Below are positions 33,827 to 42,394 of a stretch of DNA of 64,000 nucleotides, one piece after another. Every line of letters starts with the position of its first letter. Position 1 is the first letter of the stretch. The position numbers and the translations under genes are program-made. Location: positions 5,121 through 69,120 of the forward strand of contig CAJTJG010000018.1 of NCBI GenBank assembly GCA_910576785.1, read 5' to 3'. The notes beneath the pieces were generated by a model. The model saw nothing but the letters and a program-made list of their open reading frames with translations, was not told the origin of the DNA and did no database searches. Origin of the DNA: an uncultured Duncaniella sp. (GTDB lineage Bacteria > Bacteroidota > Bacteroidia > Bacteroidales > Muribaculaceae).

Positions 33827-36343
33827 ATGAAGAAGAATAGCAACAGACGTTTCAAGACAGGGCGCACCGTGCGCCCCCTCGTGTTTCCATGCTCCACGCT
33901 CGATGCTTCGCTCGGGGTGGACGTATGCCACAACCTGCGCTACAATCCGCTGACGGCTGGTCTCGAGGCCGTAGGGATGCCCGGAGAGTTCTCCTACATG
34001 CTGTCGGGCGAGGGTGAGTTTGTGGAGGCTGGTGTATTCCACCATGCCGACGGCGAAGTGTCGCATCTCATAGCCCGCGGCCGCGAGCTGCTTGTGGCCA
34101 AAGGCCGCTCGAGAAGCTCGTTGGGCGAACTCGGCGGCGAGCCCCTCACCGCCATACCCCTCAGCGACGGTTTTGTGGTGATGACCACAGCCGGCCCACG
34201 CCGCCTGCGATATGCCTCCGGGGTATGGGCCGAGACACCGCTGGCCGACGATTATCCTCACCTCATGCTCGAAGCCCGCGCGGCAGGGAGTGTAAGTCTC
34301 AATGTGGACACTGCATTATCAGGCACATACGACCGCCGCAGCACTGCCCTGGATTATTCCGACAGCGTCACCGCAGGACGTGAGGCCGCCTACATATACC
34401 GTTGGCTCGCCAACAGGGCCATGACATCACGGCGATTCATTCAGCCTGTGATGGCGAGCTACCGTCTCATAGGCATGAACGGAGAGGTGCTCTACTCCTC
34501 ATGCCCGCGCCTGCTCACCCCCGACGCAGGCGTCCAGCTGACATCCATGCGCTTCAACCTCACGGGCGAGTATCTCAACCGCATAAGCGACACAAGGATC
34601 TCGGCCGAGACATATTCAATCGGAGTGCGTATGACCCAGGCACCCACCGAAGTGTGGCGTGCCACGGTGAGGAGCGTGGAGATCCTCGTATCGCCGCAGC
34701 TGCATCCTCTGGCTGAGGGAACGAACGCATGTCTGTGCCCGCTCGGCGAGTTTGACGCGGCAGGATCCCGCGTCGTGCTCACGGTGCATCTGCCCGGTGT
34801 GAGCACCGCTCTGAAACCTTGCGAACCGGGGGGTTGGCTCCACACCAAGGTTCTCGGTGTGCTCTCACGCATGGAGATATCCATGAGATGCGCGGCCACC
34901 CTCACTCCCGCCGAGGCAGAGACGGAAGGATGTACCGTTCCGGCCACTGACCCAGCGCTCGAAAGATGCGAGGAGGAGATGGACAGGCTCGACACCATTC
35001 TCGCCTCCCCATTACCGGCCAAAGGGCCTGCCGCCGAGATGAAGAGACGCCTCTCCGCACCCCACCACATGTGTGCCCGCACTGGCAGTCGCGACGGCGA
35101 TATAGTGATGTGGGGTGATCTGACAGCCACTCTCTTCGAGGGATATTCCGTGGCCGAGATGACCGTTGCGGCCCGGCAGCTGAGCGAGGGAGCCGTGCCC
35201 ACGGCCTCGAGCGTGACCACAGGCAGGGGCAAGTGCCGCCAGGTGAAAGCACTCACCATGAGGCGCCTGGAGCCGGAGGCGCTCTCACCACTCATAGTCT
35301 ATCCCGACGGAGAGGCCTCCGAGCTGACGGTGACCACACCTGATGCGACATTGAAATTCCCCCTCAAACCATCTCCCTGCGGCGCATGGAGCTATTGGCT
35401 CAACCCCGATGGACTCCCTGTGGAGATACCCAAGGGCACACAGGATGCTTTTGCAGTACCCGCAGCGCTACCGCAGATTCTGGAATGGGAGGACGCTGTG
35501 GCGGTGGCACATGTCGACGCCCCGCTCATGCCGCTGGCCGTGGCCCAGAGCGGCACCGGTGGAGTGAGGGCACTGGCGCCGGGGAGGCGTGCAGGATCGT
35601 CGATGGAGCTGACACGCACACGCTTCCATGCCTTCGGCCCATCGGGCATAGCCTCCGTGACTGTAGGATCCGACCGGACACGCCTCACATCGACTGTGAT
35701 CGACAACCGCGGCGTGGAGTGTGCCGCAGCGGTGGCATCCACTTCTTCGGGAGTGGCGGCGGTGGCTGCCGGAGTGCCAGTGATAGTGAGCGGCAACCGT
35801 GTGACCACGCTGTGCAAAGGCTTCAGGGCAACCCGTCTGGGGTGGAACGCTCCGCGCGGCGAGCTGTGGATATTCGGCGTGGACGGCTACACAAGCGGTG
35901 ATACCGATGAGATGGCCGTAGTGCTCGACATGGCCACCGGACGATTTCACACCCGCAGTGTCGGACATGTCATATCCATGGCATCCATCCCGTCCGGACT
36001 GCGCATGATCACCGCCGCTGGCCGTATGCTCGACGCCGGAACAGAAACCGGTGCGGAGGATGTGGATGTGGAGTACCGCGTGCGCATCCCATCCGATGGC
36101 TCCCCCGGCGAGTGGCGCGACCTTTCAGTAGGCATCACCGGCGAGATTCGATCGGGATCATTGGCTCTGCGCGGAGACTGCGGCATGCGCGATGACGGCT
36201 CGCCGGCCATCGTGGCGCTCGGCATCACAGGCCCGCTGTATCACCCGGTGGTACACCGCCTGATGCATCCGCACGTGCATTTCCTCACTCTCGCGATCAA
36301 GGCTAAGACTGGTAAACCATTTTCAATTTTCAAGATAAGATGA
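33827..36343 (+). CDS. Large beta-rich protein encoded with phage terminase
   Basis: 838 aa from the ATG at 33827. No signal peptide and no membrane helix. The sequence is predominantly beta with Gly/Val/Thr-rich strands; RPLVFPCSTLDASLGVDVCHNLRYNPLTAGLEAVGMPGEFS lies near the N-terminus and WRDLSVGITGEIRSGSLALRGDCGMRDDGSPAIVALGITGPLYHPVVHRLMH near the end. I do not recognise the family. Its place just upstream of a terminase (4-bp overlap), its size and lack of export signal suggest a virion structural protein such as a tail hub or DNA-stabilising protein, but this is context only. The reading frame is intact. Confidence 0.65.
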   Translation: MKKNSNRRFKTGRTVRPLVFPCSTLDASLGVDVCHNLRYNPLTAGLEAVGMPGEFSYMLSGEGEFVEAGVFHHADGEVSHLIARGRELLVAKGRSRSSLGELGGEPLTAIPLSDGFVVMTTAGPRRLRYASGVWAETPLADDYPHLMLEARAAGSVSLNVDTALSGTYDRRSTALDYSDSVTAGREAAYIYRWLANRAMTSRRFIQPVMASYRLIGMNGEVLYSSCPRLLTPDAGVQLTSMRFNLTGEYLNRISDTRISAETYSIGVRMTQAPTEVWRATVRSVEILVSPQLHPLAEGTNACLCPLGEFDAAGSRVVLTVHLPGVSTALKPCEPGGWLHTKVLGVLSRMEISMRCAATLTPAEAETEGCTVPATDPALERCEEEMDRLDTILASPLPAKGPAAEMKRRLSAPHHMCARTGSRDGDIVMWGDLTATLFEGYSVAEMTVAARQLSEGAVPTASSVTTGRGKCRQVKALTMRRLEPEALSPLIVYPDGEASELTVTTPDATLKFPLKPSPCGAWSYWLNPDGLPVEIPKGTQDAFAVPAALPQILEWEDAVAVAHVDAPLMPLAVAQSGTGGVRALAPGRRAGSSMELTRTRFHAFGPSGIASVTVGSDRTRLTSTVIDNRGVECAAAVASTSSGVAAVAAGVPVIVSGNRVTTLCKGFRATRLGWNAPRGELWIFGVDGYTSGDTDEMAVVLDMATGRFHTRSVGHVISMASIPSGLRMITAAGRMLDAGTETGAEDVDVEYRVRIPSDGSPGEWRDLSVGITGEIRSGSLALRGDCGMRDDGSPAIVALGITGPLYHPVVHRLMHPHVHFLTLAIKAKTGKPFSIFKIR

Positions 36344-38199
36344 TAGCGGAGGAGAACAGACTCAGACACGAGGCGCTGCATGCGCTTGAATACGACGCCG
36401 TGTGTGGCGACAGCCGCTCACGCTGGCGTGTGGAGGTGGCCAACAGCGGTGAGCATTTCCACGTGCCCCGTTCCATGACGGAGGATCCGGACTACAGCTC
36501 CGCTATGGGGAGGCATGAATTCGAGATGCTGCGCTTCCGCCACGACTTCGAGTTCTGGTGTGCGAAGTGCGTGCGCATCACCGACAAGATCACCATGGAG
36601 GAGATACCCTTCAGACTCAACCGCCCGCAGCGCGACCTCGTGGAGATACTCGAAGGGCAGAGGCGCATGGGCCAACCCATGCGTGTGATCATGCTCAAGG
36701 CCAGGCAGTGGGGAGGATCCACCGTGGTGCAGGTATACTTCGCATGGATCCAGATAATACACCGCCGCAACTGGAACTCTCTGATATGCGCCCACGTCAA
36801 GGATGCGTCATCCAACATACGAGGCATGTACTCCCGGCTGCTGGAGCACTACCCGCAGGAGTACTGGGAGGAGGAATGCAAGCCGGAGTTCCGCCCCTAT
36901 GAGCGCATGACCAACATTCGCTACATCCCCGGCCGCGGATGCAGGGTGACGGTGAGTTCGAGCGAGAGTCAGGAATCGGCCCGCGGACTGGACTGCGCGC
37001 TGGTCCATCTGAGCGAGGTGGCGTTCTGGAAAGACTCCGTGCTCCACAATCCGGCCGACCTCATTCGCTCTGTAGCCTCGGGTGTGGCACGCAAGGAACT
37101 GTCATGCGTGGTGATGGAGAGCACAGCCAACGGCGTGGGCAACTTCTTCCACCGCGAGTGGCTGCGTGCATGCTCCCCCGGCAAAAGCGACAAGACACCG
37201 TTCTTCGTACCTTGGCACCATATACCGATCTACTCCGAGCCGGTAGCCGATGCCGGGGCGCTGTGGGACAGCATGGACGACTACGAACGTGCCCTCTGGG
37301 AGAAACACGGATGCTCGCTCGAGGCCATCAACTGGTACAGGATGAAGCGCAGGGAGTTCGACGACCACCGGGCTATGATGGCAGAGTTTCCCACCACGCC
37401 CGAGGAGGCGTTCTGCTCCACAAGTTTCAACGTGTTTGCCGCCGATGATGTGGAGCGCATGCGCGGCGAGGGAGCGGACATGGGGCACGAACGCGGCGAA
37501 GTGACGGGCAACGAGGGGGACATGCCCGGCGACATCTCCTCGCCTCGGTTTGTGGCTTCGCCCCAGGGATTGGCACGCGTATGGCTACACCCGCGCCCGG
37601 GCGGAGAGTATATAGTGGCGGTCGACATAGGCGGACGCTCGAGGACGGCTGACTGGTCGGTGATCACCGTACTGGACCGCCATATGGATACCGACGGCCG
37701 GCCCGAGGTCGTGGCCTCGTGGCGCGGGCATATCGATCACGATCTGCTGGCATGGAGAGCCGCCGCCATGGGCGCGTGGTACAATGACGCCCTGCTCGTG
37801 GTGGAGAGCAACACATGGGAGGCCTCCTCGGAAGGCCGCGGCCGCTATATCCTCGACATGCTCGCCGAAAGCTATCCCAATCTCTACTTCAGGCGCGAGC
37901 CGGGTGCGGCCGATGGTCCCGGACGACCGGGTTTCCACACAAATTCGCGCACAAAGCCCGCACTGATAGCCCACCTCATAGCCTTGGTGAGGGAAGGTGG
38001 ATACATTGAACATGACGGTGATGCCCTCGACGAACTGCTCCACTATGAGGCGCTCCCCGACGGGAGCTATGCGGCGCGCCGGGGATGTCACGACGACATG
38101 CTGATGAGCAGGGCCATAGCCCTGTGGGTACATTCGGAGGAACCGCGCGAAGCGGTGAGTATTGACGTGAAGGCCCTGCTCAGATATGCCGGAGCATGA
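36340..38199 (+). CDS. Phage terminase large subunit
   Basis: 619 aa, the usual size of TerL. ATPase domain: Walker A-like MLKARQWGGST (about 112-122, the R/K-rich deviant loop of terminases), Walker B ALVHLSEVAFW (about 222-232) and a coupling-type ESTANGVG. Nuclease domain (about 420-600): VAVDIGGRSRTADWSVITVLD (first Asp), VVESNTWEAS (Glu) and CHDDMLMSRAIALW (Asp pair) give the RNase H-like metal site. All key residues are present, so it could be active in cutting and packaging DNA. Its stop abuts the stop of the convergent M16 gene with no spacer. No small terminase, capsid or integrase gene is nearby. Confidence 0.9.
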   Translation: MIAEENRLRHEALHALEYDAVCGDSRSRWRVEVANSGEHFHVPRSMTEDPDYSSAMGRHEFEMLRFRHDFEFWCAKCVRITDKITMEEIPFRLNRPQRDLVEILEGQRRMGQPMRVIMLKARQWGGSTVVQVYFAWIQIIHRRNWNSLICAHVKDASSNIRGMYSRLLEHYPQEYWEEECKPEFRPYERMTNIRYIPGRGCRVTVSSSESQESARGLDCALVHLSEVAFWKDSVLHNPADLIRSVASGVARKELSCVVMESTANGVGNFFHREWLRACSPGKSDKTPFFVPWHHIPIYSEPVADAGALWDSMDDYERALWEKHGCSLEAINWYRMKRREFDDHRAMMAEFPTTPEEAFCSTSFNVFAADDVERMRGEGADMGHERGEVTGNEGDMPGDISSPRFVASPQGLARVWLHPRPGGEYIVAVDIGGRSRTADWSVITVLDRHMDTDGRPEVVASWRGHIDHDLLAWRAAAMGAWYNDALLVVESNTWEASSEGRGRYILDMLAESYPNLYFRREPGAADGPGRPGFHTNSRTKPALIAHLIALVREGGYIEHDGDALDELLHYEALPDGSYAARRGCHDDMLMSRAIALWVHSEEPREAVSIDVKALLRYAGA

Positions 38200-39456
38200 T
38201 CAGGCGGGAAGATAATTGAGCGTGCATGCACGCGAGGGATCGATGACAGCGGTGGCCGTCGCGGCGATACTCTCAGGCGTCATGGCCCGGTAGCGGCGGG
38301 GGATATCATTGATATCCTCCGAGTGCATCCCGGCCATGGCGAGTGCCTGGGCACGGCGCAGACAGCTCAGAGCCTCGAAGGAGTTGCCGGTGAGATAACG
38401 GTTGACCGCTCGGCTCACCTCCGTCTCCGACACCCCGTCGGGAGCTGAGGCCGAGGCCGGACGGCATAGCTCCATGGCCTGCGATATGAGCATCTCGCGG
38501 GCCATTGCCACGGCCTCTGGGGAGGCATCGTTGAGAGCACCCTTGAGCATCAGGAACCCGGGCTCCTCGCTTCCGGCTATCGATGCATCGGCCTCAGCGA
38601 AGAGGGGCGACGCCATGGTGAGACGGCGGTAGAAACGCGAGGCACGGCCCGAGGAGAGAATATCGGTGATGAGATCGCACTCCTCGTAGCCACGCTCGCC
38701 GTAGCCCGGCATTGGAAATGCCACCGTTACCACGGGATGGGGCACCTCGCCGTGCACTGTGAGCGAGCGGGGTGCCGTGATCTCAGGTTCGGCAGGATAG
38801 GTGCGGGGAGCGATATCCCTGACCGGTATATCGCCCATCCAGCGCTCCACGCTCTCCCTGGCCCGCTCGAGGGTGACGTTGCCGCTTATGGCGAGCACGG
38901 CATTGTTGGGCGCGTAGTGATTGAAGAAAAAGGAGCGGACATCGTCCATGGTAACTGCGGCTATATGGGCCGGCTCACGCCCTATGGTAGGGATGCGGTA
39001 GGGGTGGACGGTGTAGAGGAGCGAGCGCAGATGATGGGCCGTGTCGCCGTAGGGCCGGTTGAGATGAGTCTGCTTGAACTCCTCTATGACCACCGAGCGC
39101 TGCACCTCGAGGCTCTCGGGCGAGAATGCGAGCGAGAGCATACGGTCACTTTCGAGCCACAGCAGAGTGTCGAGATTGGTAGCCGGGGCCATGGAGTAGA
39201 AATTGGTGAAGTCATTGGAAGTCCACGCATTATTGACGGCACCGGCACGCTCCATCTCGGCATCGAAATCAGGGATATTCACTGATCCGCCGAACATGAG
39301 ATGCTCGAAAAGATGTGCAAGTCCGGTGAGCGCAGGGCTTTCGTCGCGAGAGCCCACGTTGTAAAGGATATCCACCGCCACCATGGCTGTGGAGGGATCA
39401 TAATTGTGTATCACACGCAGACCGTTGGAGAGGGTGAAACTGTTGTATTGTATCAT
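38200..39456 (-). CDS. M16-family zinc peptidase
   Basis: 418 aa single-unit M16 (pitrilysin-type, processing-peptidase-like) protein. The inverted zinc site HLFEH (about 47-51) is intact, followed by the downstream glutamate region ESDRMLSLAFSPESLEVQRSVVIEEFKQ, and then the C-terminal half with the FPMPGYGERGYEECDLITDILSSGRASRFYRRL substrate-binding region. No signal peptide is visible, so it is probably cytoplasmic. It has its own promoter element (39487-39480) and no partner subunit beside it. Confidence 0.9.
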   Translation of the reverse strand: MIQYNSFTLSNGLRVIHNYDPSTAMVAVDILYNVGSRDESPALTGLAHLFEHLMFGGSVNIPDFDAEMERAGAVNNAWTSNDFTNFYSMAPATNLDTLLWLESDRMLSLAFSPESLEVQRSVVIEEFKQTHLNRPYGDTAHHLRSLLYTVHPYRIPTIGREPAHIAAVTMDDVRSFFFNHYAPNNAVLAISGNVTLERARESVERWMGDIPVRDIAPRTYPAEPEITAPRSLTVHGEVPHPVVTVAFPMPGYGERGYEECDLITDILSSGRASRFYRRLTMASPLFAEADASIAGSEEPGFLMLKGALNDASPEAVAMAREMLISQAMELCRPASASAPDGVSETEVSRAVNRYLTGNSFEALSCLRRAQALAMAGMHSEDINDIPRRYRAMTPESIAATATAVIDPSRACTLNYLPA

Positions 39457-39479
39457 GGCCGTTGAGTCGTTTTGGATTC

Positions 39480-39487
39480 CAAAGTTA
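39480..39487 (-). promoter_or_regulatory. -7 promoter element of the M16 peptidase gene
   Basis: TAACTTTG on the minus strand ends 23 bases before the ATG at 39456. No clear -33 box. Confidence 0.55.
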
Positions 39488-39560
39488 CTACAAATCGTGG
39501 AAAAAACCGGACATATTGATAAAATTCAATCATAAATAATGGATATCGGGTAAAATAGTA

Positions 39561-39593
39561 TTTGTTTACAAACGTAAAAACTGCGTATATTTG
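39561..39593 (+). promoter_or_regulatory. Promoter of the histone H1-like gene
   Basis: TTTG (39561-39564), a 21-nt spacer, then TATATTTG (39586-39593): a strong match to both Bacteroidetes boxes. The leader to the ATG at 39679 would be about 80 nt. Confidence 0.8.
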
Positions 39594-39678
39594 CATCCAA
39601 GCAGACGGAGCGGCCTTGCCGGCCTCTCCAATCTAAAGAACATATTACTATTTACTTTCATCCAACACACCAAACCAA

Positions 39679-39852
39679 ATGAAAACTCTCGTAGAACAGA
39701 TCAACGCGAGCTTCGAATCCTTCACCAAGGATGCAGTATCGCAGGTGGAGTCCGGCAACAAGGCAGCAGGCGCCCGCGCCCGCAAGGTGTCGCTCGAGAT
39801 CGAGAAGCTCCTCAAGCAGTTCCGCAAGGATTCAATCGCAGCCACCAAGTAA
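39679..39852 (+). CDS. Short histone H1-like nucleoid protein
   Basis: 57 aa: MKTLVEQINASFESFTKDAV, then SQVESGNKAAGARARKVSLE, then IEKLLKQFRKDSIAATK. The NKAAGARARK-SLEIEKLLK-FRKxS pattern is that of the short Bacteroidetes histone H1/Hc1-like family; Lys and Arg make up roughly a fifth of the chain and it should be almost fully helical. It is expected to bind DNA and compact or modulate the nucleoid. A strong promoter and a strong intrinsic terminator frame the gene, consistent with high single-gene expression. It is too short for most gene finders. Confidence 0.88.
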   Translation: MKTLVEQINASFESFTKDAVSQVESGNKAAGARARKVSLEIEKLLKQFRKDSIAATK

Positions 39853-39892
39853 TAAAGCTGCCATAAATCCCTTCACGGATATGAAGATGCAG

Positions 39893-39928
39893 AAGCGCCG
39901 GAGGAACGGTTGTCCTCCAGCGCTTTTT
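39893..39928 (+). terminator. Rho-independent terminator of the histone H1-like gene
   Basis: A 13-bp stem with one mismatch (AAGCGCCGGAGGA / TCCTCCAGCGCTT), a 7-base loop, and a run of five T residues. It lies 40 bases after the stop and before the convergent panB gene. Confidence 0.88.
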
Positions 39929-39954
39929 ACGTATATCAGTGAATCAGGATTATC

Positions 39955-40776
39955 TCAATACTGCTCCTTCTCGTTGGGGAAGTCGGAGCTCTTCACATCC
40001 TTGATATAGTTGCCCACAGCGTCCTCGATGACCGTGGCGAGATCGGCATAGCGGCGCAGGAAGCGGGGTGAGAATCCCTTGTTGATGCCGAGCATGTCGT
40101 GCATCACGAGTACCTGACCGTCGCAACCGCCTCCGGCTCCTATACCGATGGTAGGGATGGTGAGGGCCTTGGTCACCTTCTCGGCAAGTGTGGCAGGGAT
40201 CTTCTCGAGTACGATGGCGAAGCATCCGGCCTCCTCGAGCAGACGGGCATCGGCAATGAGTTTTTCGGCCTCGGCCTCCTCGCGTGCACGCACGGCATAG
40301 GTGCCGAATTTATTGATGGACTGCGGTGTGAGTCCGAGATGTCCCATCACGGGAATGCCGGCGCTGAGTATACGGCGCACGGATTCTATGATCTCCTCAC
40401 CACCCTCGATCTTGACAGCCTCGGCATGGCTTTCCTTCATGATGCGTATGGCCGATGAGAGAGCCTCGATGGAGTTGCCCTGATAGGTTCCGAAGGGGAG
40501 GTCGCAAACTACGAGCGCGCGCTCCACACCCTTCATGACGCTCTTGGCGTGATATATCATCTGGTCGAGGGTCATGGGGAGAGTGGTGGCATTACCAGCC
40601 ATGACGTTGGAGGCGGAGTCGCCCACAAGGATGACATCCATGCCGGCCTCGTCGATGAGGCGAGCCATGGAGTAATCGTAGGCAGTGAGCATTGCTATCT
40701 TTTCCCCCTTGGCTTTCATTTCAGCCAGGCGGCGTGTGGTCACCTTGCGGGGGTCTTCTACAGTGTAGGTTGACAT
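39955..40776 (-). CDS. panB: 3-methyl-2-oxobutanoate hydroxymethyltransferase
   Basis: 273 aa, standard PanB length. Conserved segments: IAMLTAYDYSMARLIDEAGMDVILVGDSASNVMAGNATTLPMTLDQM (about 27-73, magnesium-binding Asp in GDSAS), EAVKIEGGEEI (about 118-128), GHLGLTPQSIN and the catalytic-glutamate region FAIVLEKIPATLAEKVT. It makes ketopantoate from ketoisovalerate and methylene-tetrahydrofolate, the first step towards pantothenate and CoA. It stands alone with its own promoter; no panC or panD in the window. Confidence 0.96.
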   Translation of the reverse strand: MSTYTVEDPRKVTTRRLAEMKAKGEKIAMLTAYDYSMARLIDEAGMDVILVGDSASNVMAGNATTLPMTLDQMIYHAKSVMKGVERALVVCDLPFGTYQGNSIEALSSAIRIMKESHAEAVKIEGGEEIIESVRRILSAGIPVMGHLGLTPQSINKFGTYAVRAREEAEAEKLIADARLLEEAGCFAIVLEKIPATLAEKVTKALTIPTIGIGAGGGCDGQVLVMHDMLGINKGFSPRFLRRYADLATVIEDAVGNYIKDVKSSDFPNEKEQY

Positions 40777-40810
40777 AGATTCTGGTGATTTGATGTAGTT
40801 TAAACGGGCG

Positions 40811-40842
40811 CAAAAATAGCCATTATTTTCAAGAAAAGCAAA
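40811..40842 (-). promoter_or_regulatory. Promoter of panB
   Basis: On the minus strand TTTG (40842-40839), a 20-nt spacer and TATTTTTG (40818-40811). The leader to the ATG at 40776 is about 28 nt. Confidence 0.72.
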
Positions 40843-40888
40843 AGCTCCAAGCCAAAGTACTGAAATACCGTTATATCACAAAAATAAG

Positions 40889-40930
40889 CAGTTCCCATGT
40901 CCGGGTCTCAGACCGCAGACATGGGAACTG
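40889..40930 (-). terminator. 13-bp perfect hairpin after ompA
   Basis: Arms CAGTTCCCATGTC and GACATGGGAACTG pair perfectly around a 16-base loop. It lies 46 bases past the OmpA stop and is followed by CTTATTTTT on the minus strand, so it is a likely terminator for that gene. Confidence 0.75.
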
Positions 40931-40976
40931 TCCTATATTCTTAATATGTCAGTACATATCGTGTTACTGCCGGAGA

Positions 40977-42086
40977 TCAATCCTCGAGAGTACAGATGGA
41001 AACGCGGTTCCAGGACTCCTCGGAGAACATGTGACCTACGCCCTCGCCTTCGGCTGAGATACGGTCGGCAGAGATCTTGTACTTCTTGATGAGAGAGTTC
41101 TTGACTGACTCGGCACGCTGCTTGGCAAGGCGCTCGTTGACTTCGATGGAGCCGTCGGGCGAAGCGTAGCCGCGGATCTGTACCTTAGCCTTGGGATGAT
41201 TCTTGAGGTAGGCTGCGATCATCTCCACATTGGGCTGCTGGTCGGCGGTGATGACGCTCGAACCGATCTTGAAGAAGACGTAGCGCACGGACGAGAGAGT
41301 GTTGTTGGTCTCCTTAACAACCTTGGGATTGGCCTGGCACTCGGCGAGAGCGGCGGCGAGAGCGGCGTTGTCGGCATTGGCGGCGGCGAGGGCCACGGCA
41401 GTGGCATCGCGCTCACCACGCATCTCGTTGACGCGGGCGTTGAGGGCCTCAACCTCGGAGGTGAGGTCGGGAGGACATGTCACACAGTCGAAACCGGTGT
41501 TGATATCATAGTTGAGACCTACCATGAACTCGAAGCTTGTACCACTCTTGGTGAAGCTTACACGATCCTTGGAATTGTTGGTGACATTCCATACGAGAGC
41601 AGGCTTGGCCGAGATGCTGAAGCCGTCGCATACGCGGAAGTTCACACCGAAACCGGTCTTGAAACCGAGGTCATTGCGGTCATTGGCATGAGCGTTGTAG
41701 TAATGGATCCATCCTACGCCGAGCTTGAAGTCGACAGTGACGGGACGAGGATCGCAAGAGAAGCCACAGAAAGCGTTCGTGAGGTTAAGAGTACCGTAAG
41801 GGCCTACATAGTGAGTGTCGAAGATGTTCTTGCTCGAAGTCGTGTTGATGCCCCATGCACCCTCGGCACCGATGGCTACGAGGGGAGTGAGCTGCTTCTG
41901 GATGTGGATACCGTTCTGGCTACGCATGTTCTTGAAGAACCCGTGGCCCTTGATCGGGGCTGTTACGCCTGCGTCGAGGCCGATCTGCCAGTTGTCGCCG
42001 AATGTGGGGCGCTCAATGACGTTCTGGGCCGAGACCGAGAACAAGCAACCGGATGCTAAGGCTGCAGCGAGGATAGTCTTTTTCAT
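40977..42086 (-). CDS. OmpA-family outer-membrane protein
   Basis: 369 aa. Signal peptide MKKTILAAALASGCLFSVSA; N-terminal beta-barrel region (about 20-205) with alternating aromatic strands; a short Ala-rich helical linker SEVEALNARVNEMRGERDATAVALAAANADNAALAAALAECQ (about 211-252); and a C-terminal OmpA peptidoglycan-binding domain (VRYVFFKIGSSVITADQQPNVEMIAAYLKNHPKAKVQIRGYASPDGS...NERLAKQRAESVKNSLIKKY). It anchors the outer membrane to the cell wall and is typically very abundant. A TACCCTTG near-match at 42206-42199 could be its -7 element. Confidence 0.93.
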   Translation of the reverse strand: MKKTILAAALASGCLFSVSAQNVIERPTFGDNWQIGLDAGVTAPIKGHGFFKNMRSQNGIHIQKQLTPLVAIGAEGAWGINTTSSKNIFDTHYVGPYGTLNLTNAFCGFSCDPRPVTVDFKLGVGWIHYYNAHANDRNDLGFKTGFGVNFRVCDGFSISAKPALVWNVTNNSKDRVSFTKSGTSFEFMVGLNYDINTGFDCVTCPPDLTSEVEALNARVNEMRGERDATAVALAAANADNAALAAALAECQANPKVVKETNNTLSSVRYVFFKIGSSVITADQQPNVEMIAAYLKNHPKAKVQIRGYASPDGSIEVNERLAKQRAESVKNSLIKKYKISADRISAEGEGVGHMFSEESWNRVSICTLED

Positions 42087-42336
42087 TGTGTGTTGTGTTT
42101 GTGTTAATGCGTTTTTTTCGAGTTGTTGAGACGTGATTGACTTCGTCTTTGTAAGCTAAACAACTGTTTTCGCCGGATGGTTTGGAAGCAGTTTGCGTCA
42201 AGGGTAAATATTTTTTGTTAAAACCATGCTAAATTTATCAAAATAGTTTGAATATCGGGGCTGCATCGGGCCTATGTGTCATGATATCATTCTGTATGGA
42301 AAAGATTTGAAATGAGCGCGGGATGGATATCAATCA
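42087..42336. other. AT-rich divergent intergenic region
   Basis: About 250 bases between the divergent OmpA and pseudokinase units, with no coding sequence. It contains a TACCCTTG near-match to a -7 element for ompA (42206-42199) and the short palindrome ATGATATCAT (42281-42290), which also occurs upstream of the GH97 gene. No long hairpin seen. Confidence 0.45.
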
Positions 42337-42368
42337 TTTGTGTTTTAACGAAATTATGAGTAATTTTG
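42337..42368 (+). promoter_or_regulatory. Promoter of the pseudokinase operon
   Basis: TTTG (42337-42340), a 20-nt spacer, then TAATTTTG (42361-42368). It places the transcript start at about 42375 and fixes the pseudokinase start at 42395 rather than at upstream ATG codons (42323, 42356). Confidence 0.8.
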
Positions 42369-42394
42369 CCAGATATACCAGTCAACAGATCATC

